Below are positions 11,845 through 22,234 of a stretch of DNA of 64,000 nucleotides, one piece after another. This DNA comes from Faecalibacter macacae. GTDB lineage: Bacteria; Bacteroidota; Bacteroidia; Flavobacteriales; Weeksellaceae. Numbering within the stretch: position 1 is the stretch's first letter; every line of letters begins with the position of its first letter. The notes beneath the pieces were generated by a model, which saw nothing but the letters and a program-made list of their open reading frames with translations, did not search any database and was not told the DNA's origin. The position numbers and the translations under genes are program-made. Where the stretch lies: the NCBI RefSeq assembly GCF_003687725.1, contig NZ_RDOJ01000001.1, positions 191,196 through 255,195 on the forward strand, given 5' to 3'.

Positions 11845-12118
11845 TTTATAGAAATGATTTGTGAAGAATAATTTACAATCAAAAAAATATAATAGACTAT
11901 GATTCATTATTTATCATTACGCTTTAATAGAAGGTGTTTTTGTTATTATTAATGAAGAATTATAAGGCTGTATATTAGTTAGTAATTAGATTTGAAAATT
12001 TCCTTAATTGCAAGAAAATCAAAAAAATAATTCATTTATAGTTTGCGGGTTTAATATTTTTTGTAGTTTTGCAGACCCCAAAATGGGTTTAAATTAATTT
12101 TTAAAAAGGTAAATTAGT
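11816..12118. other. Intergenic region between the DUF47-pit operon and rpsL
   Basis: About 300 AT-rich bases between divergent genes. The left end holds the DUF47 promoter repeats and the right end the rpsL promoter and leader. The middle (about 11850-12035) shows no open reading frame, strong hairpin or repeat that I can support. Confidence 0.6.
12042..12071 (+). promoter_or_regulatory. Promoter of the str operon (rpsL)
   Basis: TTTG (12042-12045), an 18-base spacer, then TAGTTTTG (12064-12071), a full Bacteroidota consensus. The start point is expected near 12077. The leader then begins with a small inverted repeat CCCAAAATGGG about 30 bases before the rpsL ATG. Confidence 0.88.
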
Positions 12119-12502
12119 ATGCCAACAATTCAACAATTAGTTCGAAAAGGTAGAAAAAAACTAACTAAGAAGAGTAAATCGGCTGCTTTAGAGTCATGTC
12201 CACAACGCCGCGGTGTTTGTACACGTGTTTACACAACTACTCCAAAGAAACCTAACTCAGCAATGCGTAAAGTTGCTCGTGTTAGATTAACAAACGGAAA
12301 AGAAGTAAATGCGTACATCGGTGGTGAGGGTCACAACTTACAAGAGCACTCGATAGTATTGGTTAGAGGAGGAAGAGTTAAAGACTTACCAGGTGTTCGT
12401 TACCACATTGTACGTGGAGCATTAGACACAGCAGGAGTAAACGGACGTACTCAGCGTAGAAGTAAGTATGGAGCGAAACGTCCTAAAGACGCTAAAAAAT
12501 AA
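12119..12502 (+). CDS. rpsL: 30S ribosomal protein S12
   Basis: The 127-residue protein of the decoding centre has the family core [21 protein letters not shown] and the loop [17 protein letters not shown]. The lysines corresponding to E. coli K42 and K87, whose change gives streptomycin resistance, are both present, so the sequence is of the sensitive type. It is the first gene of rpsL-rpsG-fusA-rpsJ; rpsG follows after eight bases. Confidence 0.98.
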   Translation: MPTIQQLVRKGRKKLTKKSKSAALESCPQRRGVCTRVYTTTPKKPNSAMRKVARVRLTNGKEVNAYIGGEGHNLQEHSIVLVRGGRVKDLPGVRYHIVRGALDTAGVNGRTQRRSKYGAKRPKDAKK

Positions 12503-12510
12503 TTTAAGAA

Positions 12511-12987
12511 ATGAGAAAGACAAGAGCTAAAAAAAGACCTTTACTTCCAGATCCTAAATTTAACGATCAGTTAGTTACACGTTTCGTAAACAACTTAATG
12601 TACGATGGTAAGAAATCTGTTGCATTCAAAATTTTTTATGATGCATTAGAAATCGTAGATTCTCGTAAAGAAGATGCTGAGAAAACTTCGTTAGATATTT
12701 GGAAAGAAGCATTATCAAATGTAATGCCTCACGTAGAAGTACGTTCTCGCCGTGTTGGTGGAGCTACATTCCAAATTCCAATGGAAATTCGCCCAGATCG
12801 TAAGATCTCTACTGCAATGAAGTGGTTAATTTCTTATTCACGTAAGCGTAATGAGAAATCTATGGCACAAAAATTAGCAGGTGAAATCATCGCTGCTGCT
12901 AAAGAAGAAGGTTCTGCTGTTAAAAAACGTCAGGATACTCACAAAATGGCAGAAGCTAATAAAGCGTTCTCACACTTTAGATTCTAG
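12511..12987 (+). CDS. rpsG: 30S ribosomal protein S7
   Basis: The 158-residue primary 16S-binding protein of the 30S head begins [17 protein letters not shown]. It has the family segments [19 protein letters not shown] and [10 protein letters not shown]. In E. coli S7 is the repressor of the str operon; no matching control site was identified here. It sits between rpsL and fusA, with fusA starting six bases after its stop. Confidence 0.98.
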   Translation: MRKTRAKKRPLLPDPKFNDQLVTRFVNNLMYDGKKSVAFKIFYDALEIVDSRKEDAEKTSLDIWKEALSNVMPHVEVRSRRVGGATFQIPMEIRPDRKISTAMKWLISYSRKRNEKSMAQKLAGEIIAAAKEEGSAVKKRQDTHKMAEANKAFSHFRF

Positions 12988-12993
12988 TAAACG

Positions 12994-15114
12994 ATGGCAA
13001 GAGACTTATTATACACTAGAAACATTGGTATTGCTGCTCACATTGATGCAGGAAAAACTACAACTACAGAACGTATCTTATTCTATTCAGGTAAGAACCA
13101 CAAAATTGGTGAAACTCACGAAGGAGGTTCTACAACTGACTGGATGGAGCAAGAAGCAGAAAGAGGTATCACAATTACTTCTGCAGCTGTAACTGTAGCT
13201 TGGACATTCCCAACAGAACAAGGTAAACCATTACCAGACGCTAAAGGGTACCACTTTAATATTATCGACACTCCTGGTCACGTTGACTTTACAGTAGAGG
13301 TAAACCGTTCTTTACGTGTTTTAGATGGTTTAGTTTTCTTATTTTCAGCAGTAGATGGAGTTGAACCTCAGTCTGAAACAAACTGGCGTTTAGCTGATAA
13401 CTATAAAGTTCCTCGTTTAGGATTCGTAAACAAAATGGACCGTCAAGGATCTGACTTCTTAAATGTTTGTCGTCAAGTACGTGAAATGTTAGGGTCAAAC
13501 GCTGTTCCTATCGTTTTACCAATCGGTGATGAAGCAGACTTTAAAGGTGTTGTAGATTTAATTAAAAACCGTGCTATTGTATGGCATGATGATAATTACG
13601 GATCTACTTTCGATATCGTAGAAATTCCAGCTGATATGATTGATGACGTGAAGCAATTCCGTGGTCAATTAATCGAAGAAGTTGCTGCATATGACGAGAA
13701 TTTATTAGAGAAGTATATGGAGGATGAAAACTCTATTACTGAAGAAGAAATTCACGCTGCTTTACGTGCTGCTACTTTAGATATGTCTATCATCCCAATG
13801 ACTTGTGGATCTTCGTTCAAAAACAAAGGTGTACAATTCATGTTAGATGCTGTATGTCGTTACTTACCATCTCCAATGGATAAAGAAGCGATTCCAGGAA
13901 CTGACCCAAAAACTGACGAGCCTATCTCAAGAAAGCCTTCAGTTGATGAGCCATTCGCAGCATTAGCATTCAAAATTGCTACTGACCCATTCGTAGGTCG
14001 TTTAGCATTCTTCCGTGCTTACTCAGGAGGATTAGACGCTGGTTCTTACGTGTTAAATACTCGTTCTGGTAACAAAGAACGTATTTCTCGTATTTTCCAA
14101 ATGCACGCTAACAAACAAGAGCCAATCGAGCGTATCGAAGCTGGTGATATTGGAGCTGCAGTAGGTTTCAAAGATATTAAAACAGGAGATACTTTATGTG
14201 ATGAAAAAGCACCTATCGTATTAGAGTCTATGGACTTCCCTGATCCAGTTATTGGTATCGCAGTTGAGCCTAAAACAAAAGCTGACGTTGATAAATTAGG
14301 TATGGCTTTAGCTAAATTAGCTGAAGAAGATCCAACATTCCAAGTAAAAACTGATGAGGCTTCAGGTCAAACAGTTATTTCTGGTATGGGTGAGTTACAC
14401 TTAGATATCATCGTTGACCGTTTAAGACGTGAATTCAAAGTTGAAGTTAATCAAGGTGAGCCTCAAGTAGAATACAAAGAGTCATTCTCAAGACAAGCGA
14501 ACCACCGTGAGGTTTACAAAAAACAATCTGGTGGACGTGGTAAATTTGCTGATATCGTTTTCGAAATGGGACCAGCAGATGAAGGTAAAACTGGATTAGA
14601 ATTCATTTCAGAAATTAAAGGTGGTAACGTTCCAAAAGAATTTATCCCTTCAATTGAGAAAGGATTTAAAGCTGCGATGAAAAACGGACCTTTAGCAGGT
14701 TTCGAAATGGATTCATTAAAGATTACTTTAAAAGATGGATCTTTCCACCCTGTGGATTCTGACCAATTATCTTTCGAGTTAGCTGCTCAAATGGGTTATA
14801 AAGCTGCTGCTAAAGCTGCTGGTGCTCAAATTTTAGAGCCTATCATGAAGTTAGAGGTTTTAACTCCAGAGGAAAACATGGGAGACGTTGTAGGTGATTT
14901 AAACAGAAGACGTGGACAAGTTTCAGGTATGGATGACAGAAATAACGCTAAAGTTATTAAAGCTATGGTTCCATTATCAGAAATGTTCGGTTATGTAACT
15001 GCGTTACGTACATTATCTTCTGGTCGTGCTACATCGACTATGGAATTCGATCACTACGCTCCAGCACCAACAAGTGTGTCTGAAGCTGTAATCGCTAAAG
15101 CAAAAGGAAACTAA
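12994..15114 (+). CDS. fusA: Elongation factor G
   Basis: This 706-residue translational GTPase moves tRNA and mRNA through the ribosome after peptide bond formation. The P-loop is [15 protein letters not shown] (16-30), switch II is [12 protein letters not shown], and the base-recognition motif is NKMDR. Domains II to V follow, with the domain IV segment [15 protein letters not shown]. Length and order are typical of EF-G1. No tuf gene lies in this operon, as usual in Bacteroidota. Confidence 0.98.
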   Translation: MARDLLYTRNIGIAAHIDAGKTTTTERILFYSGKNHKIGETHEGGSTTDWMEQEAERGITITSAAVTVAWTFPTEQGKPLPDAKGYHFNIIDTPGHVDFTVEVNRSLRVLDGLVFLFSAVDGVEPQSETNWRLADNYKVPRLGFVNKMDRQGSDFLNVCRQVREMLGSNAVPIVLPIGDEADFKGVVDLIKNRAIVWHDDNYGSTFDIVEIPADMIDDVKQFRGQLIEEVAAYDENLLEKYMEDENSITEEEIHAALRAATLDMSIIPMTCGSSFKNKGVQFMLDAVCRYLPSPMDKEAIPGTDPKTDEPISRKPSVDEPFAALAFKIATDPFVGRLAFFRAYSGGLDAGSYVLNTRSGNKERISRIFQMHANKQEPIERIEAGDIGAAVGFKDIKTGDTLCDEKAPIVLESMDFPDPVIGIAVEPKTKADVDKLGMALAKLAEEDPTFQVKTDEASGQTVISGMGELHLDIIVDRLRREFKVEVNQGEPQVEYKESFSRQANHREVYKKQSGGRGKFADIVFEMGPADEGKTGLEFISEIKGGNVPKEFIPSIEKGFKAAMKNGPLAGFEMDSLKITLKDGSFHPVDSDQLSFELAAQMGYKAAAKAAGAQILEPIMKLEVLTPEENMGDVVGDLNRRRGQVSGMDDRNNAKVIKAMVPLSEMFGYVTALRTLSSGRATSTMEFDHYAPAPTSVSEAVIAKAKGN

Positions 15115-15134
15115 TCGCTTAATTAAATTAAGAA

Positions 15135-15440
15135 ATGAGTCAAAAAATTAGAATCAAATTAAAATCTTACGATTACTCTTTAGTTGATAAGTCAGCTGAG
15201 AAAATCGTAAAAACTGTAAAAGCTACAGGAGCTGTTGTTAATGGTCCTATTCCATTACCAACTCACAAAAGAATCTTTACAGTTTTAAGATCTCCACACG
15301 TAAACAAAAAATCTCGTGAGCAATTTCAATTATCAGCTCACAAAAGATTATTAGATATCTATTCTTCATCTGCAAAAACTGTTGATGCATTAATGAAGTT
15401 AGAATTACCTAGTGGTGTAGAAGTTGAAATTAAAGTGTAG
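15135..15440 (+). CDS. rpsJ: 30S ribosomal protein S10
   Basis: The 101-residue protein has [21 protein letters not shown] and the loop [28 protein letters not shown]. It belongs to the 30S head and in other bacteria also acts in antitermination as NusE. Here it ends the fusA transcript: a strong terminator and a new promoter lie between it and rplC, so it is cut off from the rest of the S10 cluster. Confidence 0.98.
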   Translation: MSQKIRIKLKSYDYSLVDKSAEKIVKTVKATGAVVNGPIPLPTHKRIFTVLRSPHVNKKSREQFQLSAHKRLLDIYSSSAKTVDALMKLELPSGVEVEIKV

Positions 15441-15469
15441 TTATACGCACATTAATTAAAATATATTAA

Positions 15470-15505
15470 AAAAACCCTGAGAAGTGCACATCTCAGGGTT
15501 TTTAT
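15470..15505 (+). terminator. Terminator after rpsJ
   Basis: Stem AAACCCTGAGA/TCTCAGGGTTT with an eight-base loop and a T-tract, about 30 bases after the rpsJ stop. It ends the str operon. Confidence 0.92.
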
Positions 15506-15567
15506 TTATTTCAAAGTCATGTTTTATATTACTCAAAAACATTGATTTAAAAATAATTAGCAAAATA

Positions 15568-15598
15568 TTTGTGATTTGTGAAATAATTCATACATTTG
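15568..15598 (+). promoter_or_regulatory. Promoter of the rplC (S10-type) operon
   Basis: TTTG (15568-15571), a 19-base spacer, then TACATTTG (15591-15598). The start point should be near 15604, giving an 80-base leader. The leader contains GTAGA/TCTAC (about 15627-15642), which can form a small hairpin; no known ribosomal protein target was recognised. Confidence 0.88.
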
Positions 15599-15683
15599 CA
15601 AACTGATTTTAGGGAAGCTCTCTAGTAGATTAAGTTCTACATTCTCTGAAATTTTATTTAAAATAATAACATAAATTAATCAA

Positions 15684-16313
15684 ATGTCAGGTATCATTGG
15701 TAAAAAAATCGCGATGACTAGCTTATTTGATGAGAACGGGAAAAACATTCCAGTTACTATCATTCAAGCAGGGCCATGTGTGGTTACTCAAGTCAGAACC
15801 TTAGAGAAAGATGGGTATGTTTCTGCTCAACTTGGTTTCGATGACGCAAAAGAAAAAAACACTCCGAATGCTTTAAAAGGTCACTTCAAAAAAGCTGGAA
15901 CAACTCCAAAACGTAAGTTAGTTGAGTTTTACGGTAACGATTGGGTTGAGTCTTTAAACTTAGGAGATGTAGTAGGTGTTGATTTAATCAACGAAGGAGA
16001 ATTTGTAAGTGTTACAGGTACTTCTAAAGGAAAAGGTTTCCAAGGTGTTGTTAAACGTCATGGTTTCGGTGGAGTAGGTCAAGCTACACACGGTCAACAT
16101 AACCGTTTAAGAGCACCAGGTTCTATCGGTGCTGGTTCTGATCCTTCTCGTGTATTCAAAGGAATGCGTATGGCTGGAAGAATGGGTGGTAAACAAGTTA
16201 CTGTTCAGAACTTACAAGTTTTAAAAGTGGATACGGAACAAAACCTTTTAGTTGTTAAAGGTGCTATCCCAGGTCCAAAAAGTTCATACGTAATCGTTAG
16301 AAGATTCAAGTAA
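15684..16313 (+). CDS. rplC: 50S ribosomal protein L3
   Basis: The 209-residue protein begins [19 protein letters not shown] and has the extended-loop motif [42 protein letters not shown] near the peptidyl transferase centre. It is the first gene after the promoter at 15568. Its stop codon overlaps the rplD start by one base (TAATG), implying coupled translation. Confidence 0.98.
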   Translation: MSGIIGKKIAMTSLFDENGKNIPVTIIQAGPCVVTQVRTLEKDGYVSAQLGFDDAKEKNTPNALKGHFKKAGTTPKRKLVEFYGNDWVESLNLGDVVGVDLINEGEFVSVTGTSKGKGFQGVVKRHGFGGVGQATHGQHNRLRAPGSIGAGSDPSRVFKGMRMAGRMGGKQVTVQNLQVLKVDTEQNLLVVKGAIPGPKSSYVIVRRFK

Positions 16314-16942
16314 TGGAAGTAGTAGTATTAAACATAAACGGTCAAGAGACTGGAAGAACAGTTTCTTTAGACGAGACAGTTTTTGGAATTGAGCCATCTG
16401 CACATACTGTGTATTTAGAAGTTAAGCAATACTTAGCTGCTCAACGTCAAGGAACTCACAAATCAAAAGAAAGAGCTGAAATTGCGGGATCTACTCGTAA
16501 AATCAAAAAACAAAAAGGTACAGGTACTGCACGTGCGGGATCTATCAAATCTCCGGTTTTCCGTGGAGGAGGTAGAGTTTTCGGACCACGTCCAAGAAAC
16601 TACTCTTTTAAATTAAACAAAGCTCAAAAGAGATTAGCTAAAAAATCTGTTTTATCTCAGAAATTAGCTGATAACGAAATTAAAGTTGTTGAAAACTTTA
16701 CATTCGAAACTCCTAAGACTAAAGAATTTAAAGCTGTTTTATCTAACTTAGGTTTAGAGAACAAAAAGTCTTTATTCATTATGGGTGAGTCAAATAATAA
16801 CGTATATTTGTCTTCGCGCAATTTACAAAGAACTAAAGTTGTAACTACTTCTGAATTAAATGTTTTCGATTTAATCAATGCTTCAGAAATTGTTTTCTTA
16901 GAAGGTTCTTTAGCGTCTGTTCAAGAAAATTTAAGTAAATAA
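16313..16942 (+). CDS. rplD: 50S ribosomal protein L4
   Basis: The 209-residue protein has the long-loop tunnel segment STRKIKKQKGTGTARAGS and RGGGRVFGPRPRNYS. In E. coli L4 represses its own operon by binding the S10 leader. Whether the rplC leader here is a target is unknown. It overlaps the preceding gene by one base. Confidence 0.98.
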   Translation: MEVVVLNINGQETGRTVSLDETVFGIEPSAHTVYLEVKQYLAAQRQGTHKSKERAEIAGSTRKIKKQKGTGTARAGSIKSPVFRGGGRVFGPRPRNYSFKLNKAQKRLAKKSVLSQKLADNEIKVVENFTFETPKTKEFKAVLSNLGLENKKSLFIMGESNNNVYLSSRNLQRTKVVTTSELNVFDLINASEIVFLEGSLASVQENLSK

Positions 16943-16950
16943 AACGAGAA

Positions 16951-17235
16951 ATGGGAATATTAATTAAACCAGTTATTTCAGAAAAAGCTACTAGTAACAG
17001 TGAAGTATTAGGGCAATATTCGTTTTATGTAGATACAAAAGCTAACAAGATTGAAATTAAAAAAGCTATTGAAGCAACTTACGGTGTGAATGTAGTATCT
17101 GTTAGTACTTTAGTTTCTGCTCCAAAAGTGAAAACTCGTTACACAAAAACAGGTTTTCAAACTGGAAAAACTAATAAAATGAAAAAAGCGATCGTTAGCT
17201 TAGCTGAAGGTCAAGAAATTGAGTTGTTCGGATAA
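16951..17235 (+). CDS. rplW: 50S ribosomal protein L23
   Basis: The 94-residue protein begins MGILIKPVISEKATSNSE and has the YSFYVDTKANKIEIKKAIEATYGVNV core. L23 sits at the exit of the peptide tunnel, where trigger factor and SRP dock. It starts eight bases after rplD. Confidence 0.97.
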   Translation: MGILIKPVISEKATSNSEVLGQYSFYVDTKANKIEIKKAIEATYGVNVVSVSTLVSAPKVKTRYTKTGFQTGKTNKMKKAIVSLAEGQEIELFG

Positions 17236-17250
17236 TTTAAGAATTAAAAA

Positions 17251-18075
17251 ATGTCAGTAAGAAAATTAAAACCTATCACCCCAGGACAACGTTTTAGAGT
17301 CGTTAATGATTTCGCAGCTGTTGATAAAAACGCTAAGCCTGAGAAAACATTATTAGAAGGAAAATCTAAATCGGGTGGACGTAACAACACTGGTAAAATG
17401 ACAATGCGTTATATCGGTGGTGGACACAAACAAAAATACCGTATCATCGACTTCAAACGTGATAAAGAAGGTGCTGCAACTGTTGAATCTGTACAATACG
17501 ATCCAAACAGAACTGCATTTATCGCTTTATTATCTTACGAAGATGGTGAAAAACGTTACATTATCGCTCAAAATGGGTTAAAAGCAGGACAAGTAGTTGT
17601 TTCAGCTGATGCTACAGAGCCAGAGGTAGGTAACGCAATGAAATTAAAAAACATTCCTTTAGGTACAGTAATCTCTTGTATTGAGTTACGTCCAGGTCAA
17701 GGAGCTGTTATGGCACGTAGTGCTGGTACTTATGCGCAATTAGTTGCACGTGATGGTAAATACGCTATCGTTAAGTTACCAAGTGGTGAGGTGAGAATGA
17801 TTTTAGTGGAGTGTAAAGCAACAGTAGGTGTTGTTTCTAACACTGATCATCAGTTAGAAGTTTCTGGTAAAGCAGGACGTTCTAGATGGCAAGGTCGTCG
17901 TCCAAGAACTCGTCCAATGGTTATGAACCCTGTAGATCACCCAATGGGTGGTGGTGAAGGTCGTGCGACAGGAGGTATTCCTCGTTCTCGTAACGGTATT
18001 CCAGCGAAAGGTTACAAAACTCGCGACAAGAAAAAAGCGTCTAACAAATATATTGTTGAAAGAAGAAAAAAATAA
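17251..18075 (+). CDS. rplB: 50S ribosomal protein L2
   Basis: The 274-residue 23S-binding protein is needed for peptidyl transfer and subunit joining. It has [22 protein letters not shown] and the highly conserved C-terminal [18 protein letters not shown] with the critical histidine. The length is as expected. Confidence 0.98.
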   Translation: MSVRKLKPITPGQRFRVVNDFAAVDKNAKPEKTLLEGKSKSGGRNNTGKMTMRYIGGGHKQKYRIIDFKRDKEGAATVESVQYDPNRTAFIALLSYEDGEKRYIIAQNGLKAGQVVVSADATEPEVGNAMKLKNIPLGTVISCIELRPGQGAVMARSAGTYAQLVARDGKYAIVKLPSGEVRMILVECKATVGVVSNTDHQLEVSGKAGRSRWQGRRPRTRPMVMNPVDHPMGGGEGRATGGIPRSRNGIPAKGYKTRDKKKASNKYIVERRKK

Positions 18076-18078
18076 TTT

Positions 18079-18357
18079 ATGGCACGTTCATTAAAAAAAG
18101 GACCATTCATCCACTATAAATTAGAAAAGAAAGTTCTTGCTAATGTTGAATCAGGAAGCAAAAACGTAATTAAAACTTGGTCGAGAGCATCAATGATTTC
18201 TCCAGATTTCGTAGGTCAAACGATCGCAGTTCATAACGGGAAACAATTTATCCCAGTTTTTGTTACTGAGAATATGGTAGGTCATAAATTAGGTGAGTTC
18301 GCTCCAACACGTACTTTTAGAGGTCATGCCGGAGCTAAAAACAAAGGAAAAAAATAG
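18079..18357 (+). CDS. rpsS: 30S ribosomal protein S19
   Basis: The 92-residue protein of the 30S head begins [18 protein letters not shown]. It has the typical [22 protein letters not shown] and [18 protein letters not shown]. It starts three bases after the rplB stop. Confidence 0.98.
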   Translation: MARSLKKGPFIHYKLEKKVLANVESGSKNVIKTWSRASMISPDFVGQTIAVHNGKQFIPVFVTENMVGHKLGEFAPTRTFRGHAGAKNKGKK

Positions 18358-18366
18358 TAAAAGGCC

Positions 18367-18783
18367 ATGGGATCTAGAAAAAGATTAAGTAACGAAAAAA
18401 TCAAAGAAGCTAACAAGCAGGTAGCTTCTGCGAAATTAAATAATGTTCCTACTTCTCCTCGTAAGATGAGATTAGTAACTGATATCATTCGTGGTGTTGA
18501 AATTCAAAAAGCTTTAGGTATTTTAAAATATACTAAAAATCACGCATCTATCCGTTTAGAGAAATTGTTATTAAGCGCTATCGCTAACTGGCAAGTTAAA
18601 AACGAAGGAGCTGATATTGAAGAAGCTGGTTTATTTGTTAAGACTATCTCTGTTGATAGTGCGCGTCAATTAAAAAGAATTCGTACTGCACCTCAAGGTA
18701 GAGCACACAGAATCAGAAAACGTTCAAACCACGTAACTTTAGTTTTAGGAACTAAAGAAGATAAACAAAAAGTACAAGATTAA
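18367..18783 (+). CDS. rplV: 50S ribosomal protein L22
   Basis: The 138-residue protein has the core [26 protein letters not shown] and the tunnel beta-hairpin [19 protein letters not shown]. Compared with the E. coli protein (110 residues) it has about 20 extra N-terminal residues. It is flanked by rpsS and rpsC as usual. Confidence 0.97.
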   Translation: MGSRKRLSNEKIKEANKQVASAKLNNVPTSPRKMRLVTDIIRGVEIQKALGILKYTKNHASIRLEKLLLSAIANWQVKNEGADIEEAGLFVKTISVDSARQLKRIRTAPQGRAHRIRKRSNHVTLVLGTKEDKQKVQD

Positions 18784-18787
18784 TAAT

Positions 18788-19507
18788 ATGGGACAAAAGA
18801 CTAATCCAATCGGAAATCGTTTAGGAATCATCAGAGGATGGGATTCTAACTGGTACGGTGGTAATGACTATGGTGATAAAATTGCTGAAGATGCGAAAAT
18901 TCGTACTTACTTAAGAGCTCGTTTATCTAAAGCCGGAGTTTCTCGTATTTACATTGATCGTACTTTAAAATTAGTTACTGTAACTGTAACTACTGCTCGT
19001 CCAGGTATCATTATTGGTAAAGGTGGACAAGAGGTTGATAAATTAAAAGAAGAGTTAAAGAAAATCACTGGAAAAGAGGTTCAAATTAACATTTTTGAAA
19101 TTAAGAGACCAGAATTAGATGCAATCTTAGTAGGTGATAGTATCGCTCGTCAAATTGAGAATCGTATTTCTTACCGTCGTGCTATTAAAATGGCAATCAC
19201 TTCTGCTATGAGAATGAACGCAGAAGGAATCAAAGTTCAAATCTCTGGACGTTTAAACGGAGCTGAAATGGCACGTTCTGAAACTTACAAAGATGGACGT
19301 ATTCCTTTATCTACATTCCGTGCAGATATTGACTACCACATTTCAGAAGCTCACACAACTTACGGTCGTTTAGGTATCAAAGTTTGGGTTATGAAAGGAG
19401 AGGTATATGGTAAGAGAGAATTATCTCCATTAGTTGGATTACAAAAGAAACAAAAGAAATCTGACAATAGAAAAGGAGGTGAAAGATCTAATAATAGAAA
19501 GCGATAA
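18788..19507 (+). CDS. rpsC: 30S ribosomal protein S3
   Basis: The 239-residue protein begins [20 protein letters not shown]. It has a KH domain with the GxxG loop in [17 protein letters not shown] and the C-terminal [23 protein letters not shown]. It takes part in the mRNA entry channel. The tail is rich in K, N and R. Confidence 0.98.
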   Translation: MGQKTNPIGNRLGIIRGWDSNWYGGNDYGDKIAEDAKIRTYLRARLSKAGVSRIYIDRTLKLVTVTVTTARPGIIIGKGGQEVDKLKEELKKITGKEVQINIFEIKRPELDAILVGDSIARQIENRISYRRAIKMAITSAMRMNAEGIKVQISGRLNGAEMARSETYKDGRIPLSTFRADIDYHISEAHTTYGRLGIKVWVMKGEVYGKRELSPLVGLQKKQKKSDNRKGGERSNNRKR

Positions 19508-19543
19508 TTTAGTTTTAAACTAACATAAAGAAATTAAGTAGAT

Positions 19544-19963
19544 ATGTTATCACCGAGAAGAGTAAAATTTAGAAAAACCCAAAAAGGTAAGATGAAAGGA
19601 GTTTCTCACAGAGGAACTGAATTAGCTTACGGGACTTTCGGGATCAAATCTTTAGACGAAGCGTTTATTACAGCTCGTCAAATCGAGGCAGCTCGTATTG
19701 CAGCAACTCGTTTCATGAAGAGAGAAGGTCAATTATGGATTAAAATATTTCCAGATAAACCAATTACTAAGAAACCAGCAGAGGTACGTATGGGTAAAGG
19801 TAAAGGTGCTCCAGAATATTGGGTAGCTCCAGTACAACCAGGTCGTATTATTTTCGAAGTAGGAGGTGTGCCATTAGAGGTTGCAACTGAAGCTTTGCGT
19901 TTAGCAGCTCAGAAATTACCTGTTAAGACTAGGTTTATCGTTGCACGTGATTTCCAAAATTAA
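19544..19963 (+). CDS. rplP: 50S ribosomal protein L16
   Basis: The 139-residue protein begins [19 protein letters not shown], has the conserved [21 protein letters not shown] and organises the A-site region of the 50S. The arginine of the hydroxylation-type loop (E. coli R81) falls in this MGKGKG segment context. It starts 36 bases after rpsC. Confidence 0.98.
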   Translation: MLSPRRVKFRKTQKGKMKGVSHRGTELAYGTFGIKSLDEAFITARQIEAARIAATRFMKREGQLWIKIFPDKPITKKPAEVRMGKGKGAPEYWVAPVQPGRIIFEVGGVPLEVATEALRLAAQKLPVKTRFIVARDFQN

Positions 19964-19987
19964 TTAATTACAAAAAATTAAGAAAAA

Positions 19988-20176
19988 ATGAAAGCAGCAG
20001 ATATTAGAAATCTAAGCGTAGAGGAGATTAAAGCTAAATTAGCTGAAGAACAAGCAAACTATGATTCGTTAAAATTAACGAATGCAGTTTCTCCTGTAGG
20101 AAATCCAATCGGTATTAGAGACTTACGCAGAACAATTGCACGTCTTAATACTGTATTAAACGAAAAACAATCATAA
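19988..20176 (+). CDS. rpmC: 50S ribosomal protein L29
   Basis: The 62-residue two-helix protein begins MKAADIRNLSVEEIKAKLAEEQ. It has the C-terminal RDLRRTIARLNTVLNEK. L29 lies near the tunnel exit beside L23. Gene order rplP-rpmC-rpsQ is canonical. Confidence 0.96.
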   Translation: MKAADIRNLSVEEIKAKLAEEQANYDSLKLTNAVSPVGNPIGIRDLRRTIARLNTVLNEKQS

Positions 20177-20192
20177 CAGTAATCTGTAACTG

Positions 20193-20447
20193 ATGGAAAG
20201 AAATTTAAGAAAAGAAAGAATAGGTTTAGTTACTTCAAACAAAATGGATAAAACCATTGTTGTTGCTGAGACTAAAAAGCAAAAGCACCCATTTTATGGG
20301 AAATTCGTTGTAAAAACGAAGAAATATACAGCGCACGACGAATCTAACGAGTGTAACGAAGGTGACACTGTGCGTATCATGGAAACTCGTCCTTTGTCTA
20401 AAAACAAAAGATGGAGATTAGTAGAAATTATTGAAAGAGCTAAATAA
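20193..20447 (+). CDS. rpsQ: 30S ribosomal protein S17
   Basis: The 84-residue OB-fold protein begins [24 protein letters not shown] and has the [20 protein letters not shown] core. It binds 16S rRNA early in assembly of the 30S body. Confidence 0.97.
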   Translation: MERNLRKERIGLVTSNKMDKTIVVAETKKQKHPFYGKFVVKTKKYTAHDESNECNEGDTVRIMETRPLSKNKRWRLVEIIERAK

Positions 20448-20455
20448 TATAAGTT

Positions 20456-20824
20456 ATGTTACAACAAGAATCTAGATTAAAAGTTGCAGATAACACAGGA
20501 GCTCGTGAAGCATTAGTAATCCGCGTTTTAGGTGGTACTAAAAGAAGATACGCATCAGTTGGTGACAAAATCGTAGTTGCTATTAAAGATGCAACTCCAA
20601 ACGGAAACGTTAAGAAGGGTGCTGTATCTAAAGCTGTTGTAGTTAGAACTAAAAAAGAAGTTCGTAGAAAAGACGGTTCATATATCCGTTTCGACGATAA
20701 TGCTTGTGTATTATTAAATACTCAAGGTGAGATGCGTGGTACTCGTGTATTCGGTCCAGTAGCTCGTGAATTACGTGATAAAGAATATATGAAGATTGTA
20801 TCATTAGCCCCAGAGGTATTATAA
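20456..20824 (+). CDS. rplN: 50S ribosomal protein L14
   Basis: The 122-residue protein begins [27 protein letters not shown]. It ends with [29 protein letters not shown]. It sits at the subunit interface. It is followed by rplX after nine bases. Confidence 0.98.
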   Translation: MLQQESRLKVADNTGAREALVIRVLGGTKRRYASVGDKIVVAIKDATPNGNVKKGAVSKAVVVRTKKEVRRKDGSYIRFDDNACVLLNTQGEMRGTRVFGPVARELRDKEYMKIVSLAPEVL

Positions 20825-20833
20825 TATAACAAC

Positions 20834-21148
20834 ATGGCAAAGTTAAAAATTAAAAAAGGAGACAAAGTAGTCGTTTTATCAGGTTCGTCAAAAGGACAAA
20901 CTGGTACAGTATTACGCGTATTCCCTGACAAAGCTAAAGCTATCGTTGAAGGGGTTAATATCGCAAAAAAACGTGTAAAGCCAAGCGCACAAAATCCACA
21001 AGGTGGAGTTGTTGAGAAGGAAGCTCAAATCTATTTATGTAAATTGGCTTTAGTTGATCCAGAAACTGGAAAAGCTACGAAAGTTGCTATCAAAGTTGAA
21101 GGTGATAAAAAAGTAAGAATTGCTAAAAAATCAGGTAAAGCTATCTAA
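20834..21148 (+). CDS. rplX: 50S ribosomal protein L24
   Basis: The 104-residue KOW-domain protein begins [42 protein letters not shown]. It starts 50S assembly by binding the 5' end of 23S rRNA. It starts nine bases after the rplN stop. Confidence 0.97.
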   Translation: MAKLKIKKGDKVVVLSGSSKGQTGTVLRVFPDKAKAIVEGVNIAKKRVKPSAQNPQGGVVEKEAQIYLCKLALVDPETGKATKVAIKVEGDKKVRIAKKSGKAI

Positions 21149-21150
21149 TC

Positions 21151-21714
21151 ATGAGTACAACTAAATACACACCTCGTCCGCAGGTTAAATATAAAGAAGA
21201 GATTGTATCTGCTTTAATGGAAGAGTTTGGATACAAATCTATTATGCAAGTTCCTAAATTAGAGAAAATTGTTTTATCTCAAGGTTTAGGTGCTGCTACA
21301 GCTGATAAAAAAATCGTTGATTACGCTATCGAAGAGTTAGAGTTAATCACAGGTCAAAAAGCAGTAGGAACTATCTCTAAGAAAGATGAGGCAGCTTTCA
21401 AATTACGTAAAGGAATGCCAATTGGGGCAAAAGTAACTTTACGTGGTGAGAAAATGTACGAATTCTTAGAGCGTTTAGTATCTGCATCTTTACCTCGTGT
21501 ACGTGACTTTAGCGGTATTTCAGCTACAGGTTTTGATGGTAGAGGTAACTATAACTTAGGTATCAAAGAACAAATCATCTTCCCTGAGATTAATATTGAT
21601 AAAATCAAGAAAATTCAAGGTTTAGATATTACTTTCGTAACATCTGCTCCAACAGATAAGGAAGCAAAATCTTTATTAACAAAGTTCGGTTTACCATTTA
21701 CTAAAGAAAATTAA
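21151..21714 (+). CDS. rplE: 50S ribosomal protein L5
   Basis: The 187-residue 5S rRNA-binding protein has [21 protein letters not shown], the [26 protein letters not shown] core and the [18 protein letters not shown] motif. It starts two bases after rplX. Confidence 0.98.
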   Translation: MSTTKYTPRPQVKYKEEIVSALMEEFGYKSIMQVPKLEKIVLSQGLGAATADKKIVDYAIEELELITGQKAVGTISKKDEAAFKLRKGMPIGAKVTLRGEKMYEFLERLVSASLPRVRDFSGISATGFDGRGNYNLGIKEQIIFPEINIDKIKKIQGLDITFVTSAPTDKEAKSLLTKFGLPFTKEN

Positions 21715-21717
21715 GCT

Positions 21718-21987
21718 ATGGCTAAAGAATCAATGAAAGCGCGTGAGCGCAAAAGAGAAGCATTGGTAGCTAAATATGCTGCTAAACGTCAAGCTTTATT
21801 AGAAGCTGGTGACTACGATGCTTTACAAAAATTACCTAAAAACGCTTCTCCAGTACGTTTACACAACCGTTGTAAATTAACTGGACGTCCAAGAGGATAC
21901 ATGAGAACTTTCGGAATCTCTCGTGTAACTTTCCGTGAGATGGCTAACGAAGGGTTAATCCCAGGTGTTAAAAAAGCTTCTTGGTAA
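21718..21987 (+). CDS. rpsN: 30S ribosomal protein S14, zinc-free (C-) type
   Basis: The 89-residue protein begins [24 protein letters not shown] and has [39 protein letters not shown]. The zinc form has two CxxC pairs; here only one Cys (in NRCKLTG) is left, so this is the C- type that does not bind zinc. It is the last gene of its unit: a terminator follows 24 bases later. Confidence 0.97.
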   Translation: MAKESMKARERKREALVAKYAAKRQALLEAGDYDALQKLPKNASPVRLHNRCKLTGRPRGYMRTFGISRVTFREMANEGLIPGVKKASW

Positions 21988-22010
21988 TCTACCAATAAGT
22001 TATTAAATAT

Positions 22011-22042
22011 AAATCCTTACTCGTACAGAGTAAGGATTTTTT
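22011..22042 (+). terminator. Terminator between rpsN and rpsH
   Basis: Stem AAATCCTTACTC/GAGTAAGGATTT with loop GTACA, followed by T residues. It splits the spc-type operon after rpsN. Confidence 0.9.
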
Positions 22043-22146
22043 AATTTAAACAATGTTGTAAATGTAAATATCTGGCTTTTACAAGGTTATTTTGATGCAA
22101 ATAAATTATTTTATTGCTTGATATGGTTTTATTTAAAAAAAAGATA

Positions 22147-22154
22147 TATATTTG
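22147..22154 (+). promoter_or_regulatory. -7 element of the rpsH operon
   Basis: TATATTTG fits TAnnTTTG. The nearest good TTG (22118-22120) is 26 bases upstream, longer than usual, so the -33 element is weak or absent. The start point would be near 22160. Confidence 0.65.
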
Positions 22155-22157
22155 CAA

Positions 22158-22217
22158 CCCAAATGCATAGTGCATTTTGGTCAAAGTTTAATTTTAAAAG
22201 TAGGGCGTTAAGCTCTA
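22158..22217 (+). promoter_or_regulatory. Structured leader of the rpsH operon
   Basis: Two hairpins can form before the rpsH start: CCAAATGCA/TGCATTTTGG (about 22159-22181, one bulge) and TAGGGC/GCTCTA (22201-22217, one G-T pair, loop GTTAA). The first overlaps the expected transcription start, so it may act partly in DNA. The second could be a ribosomal protein target. Function is inferred from position only. Confidence 0.4.
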
Positions 22218-22234
22218 TACTATAGAATTATTTT

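Noticed and set aside
11850-12035. A possible small RNA or short gene in the DUF47-rpsL gap
   Set aside because: No promoter pair, hairpin with T-tract or reading frame with a believable product was found.
12881-13192. A 103-residue plus-strand frame across rpsG and fusA
   Set aside because: It is out of frame with both genes and has no recognisable content.
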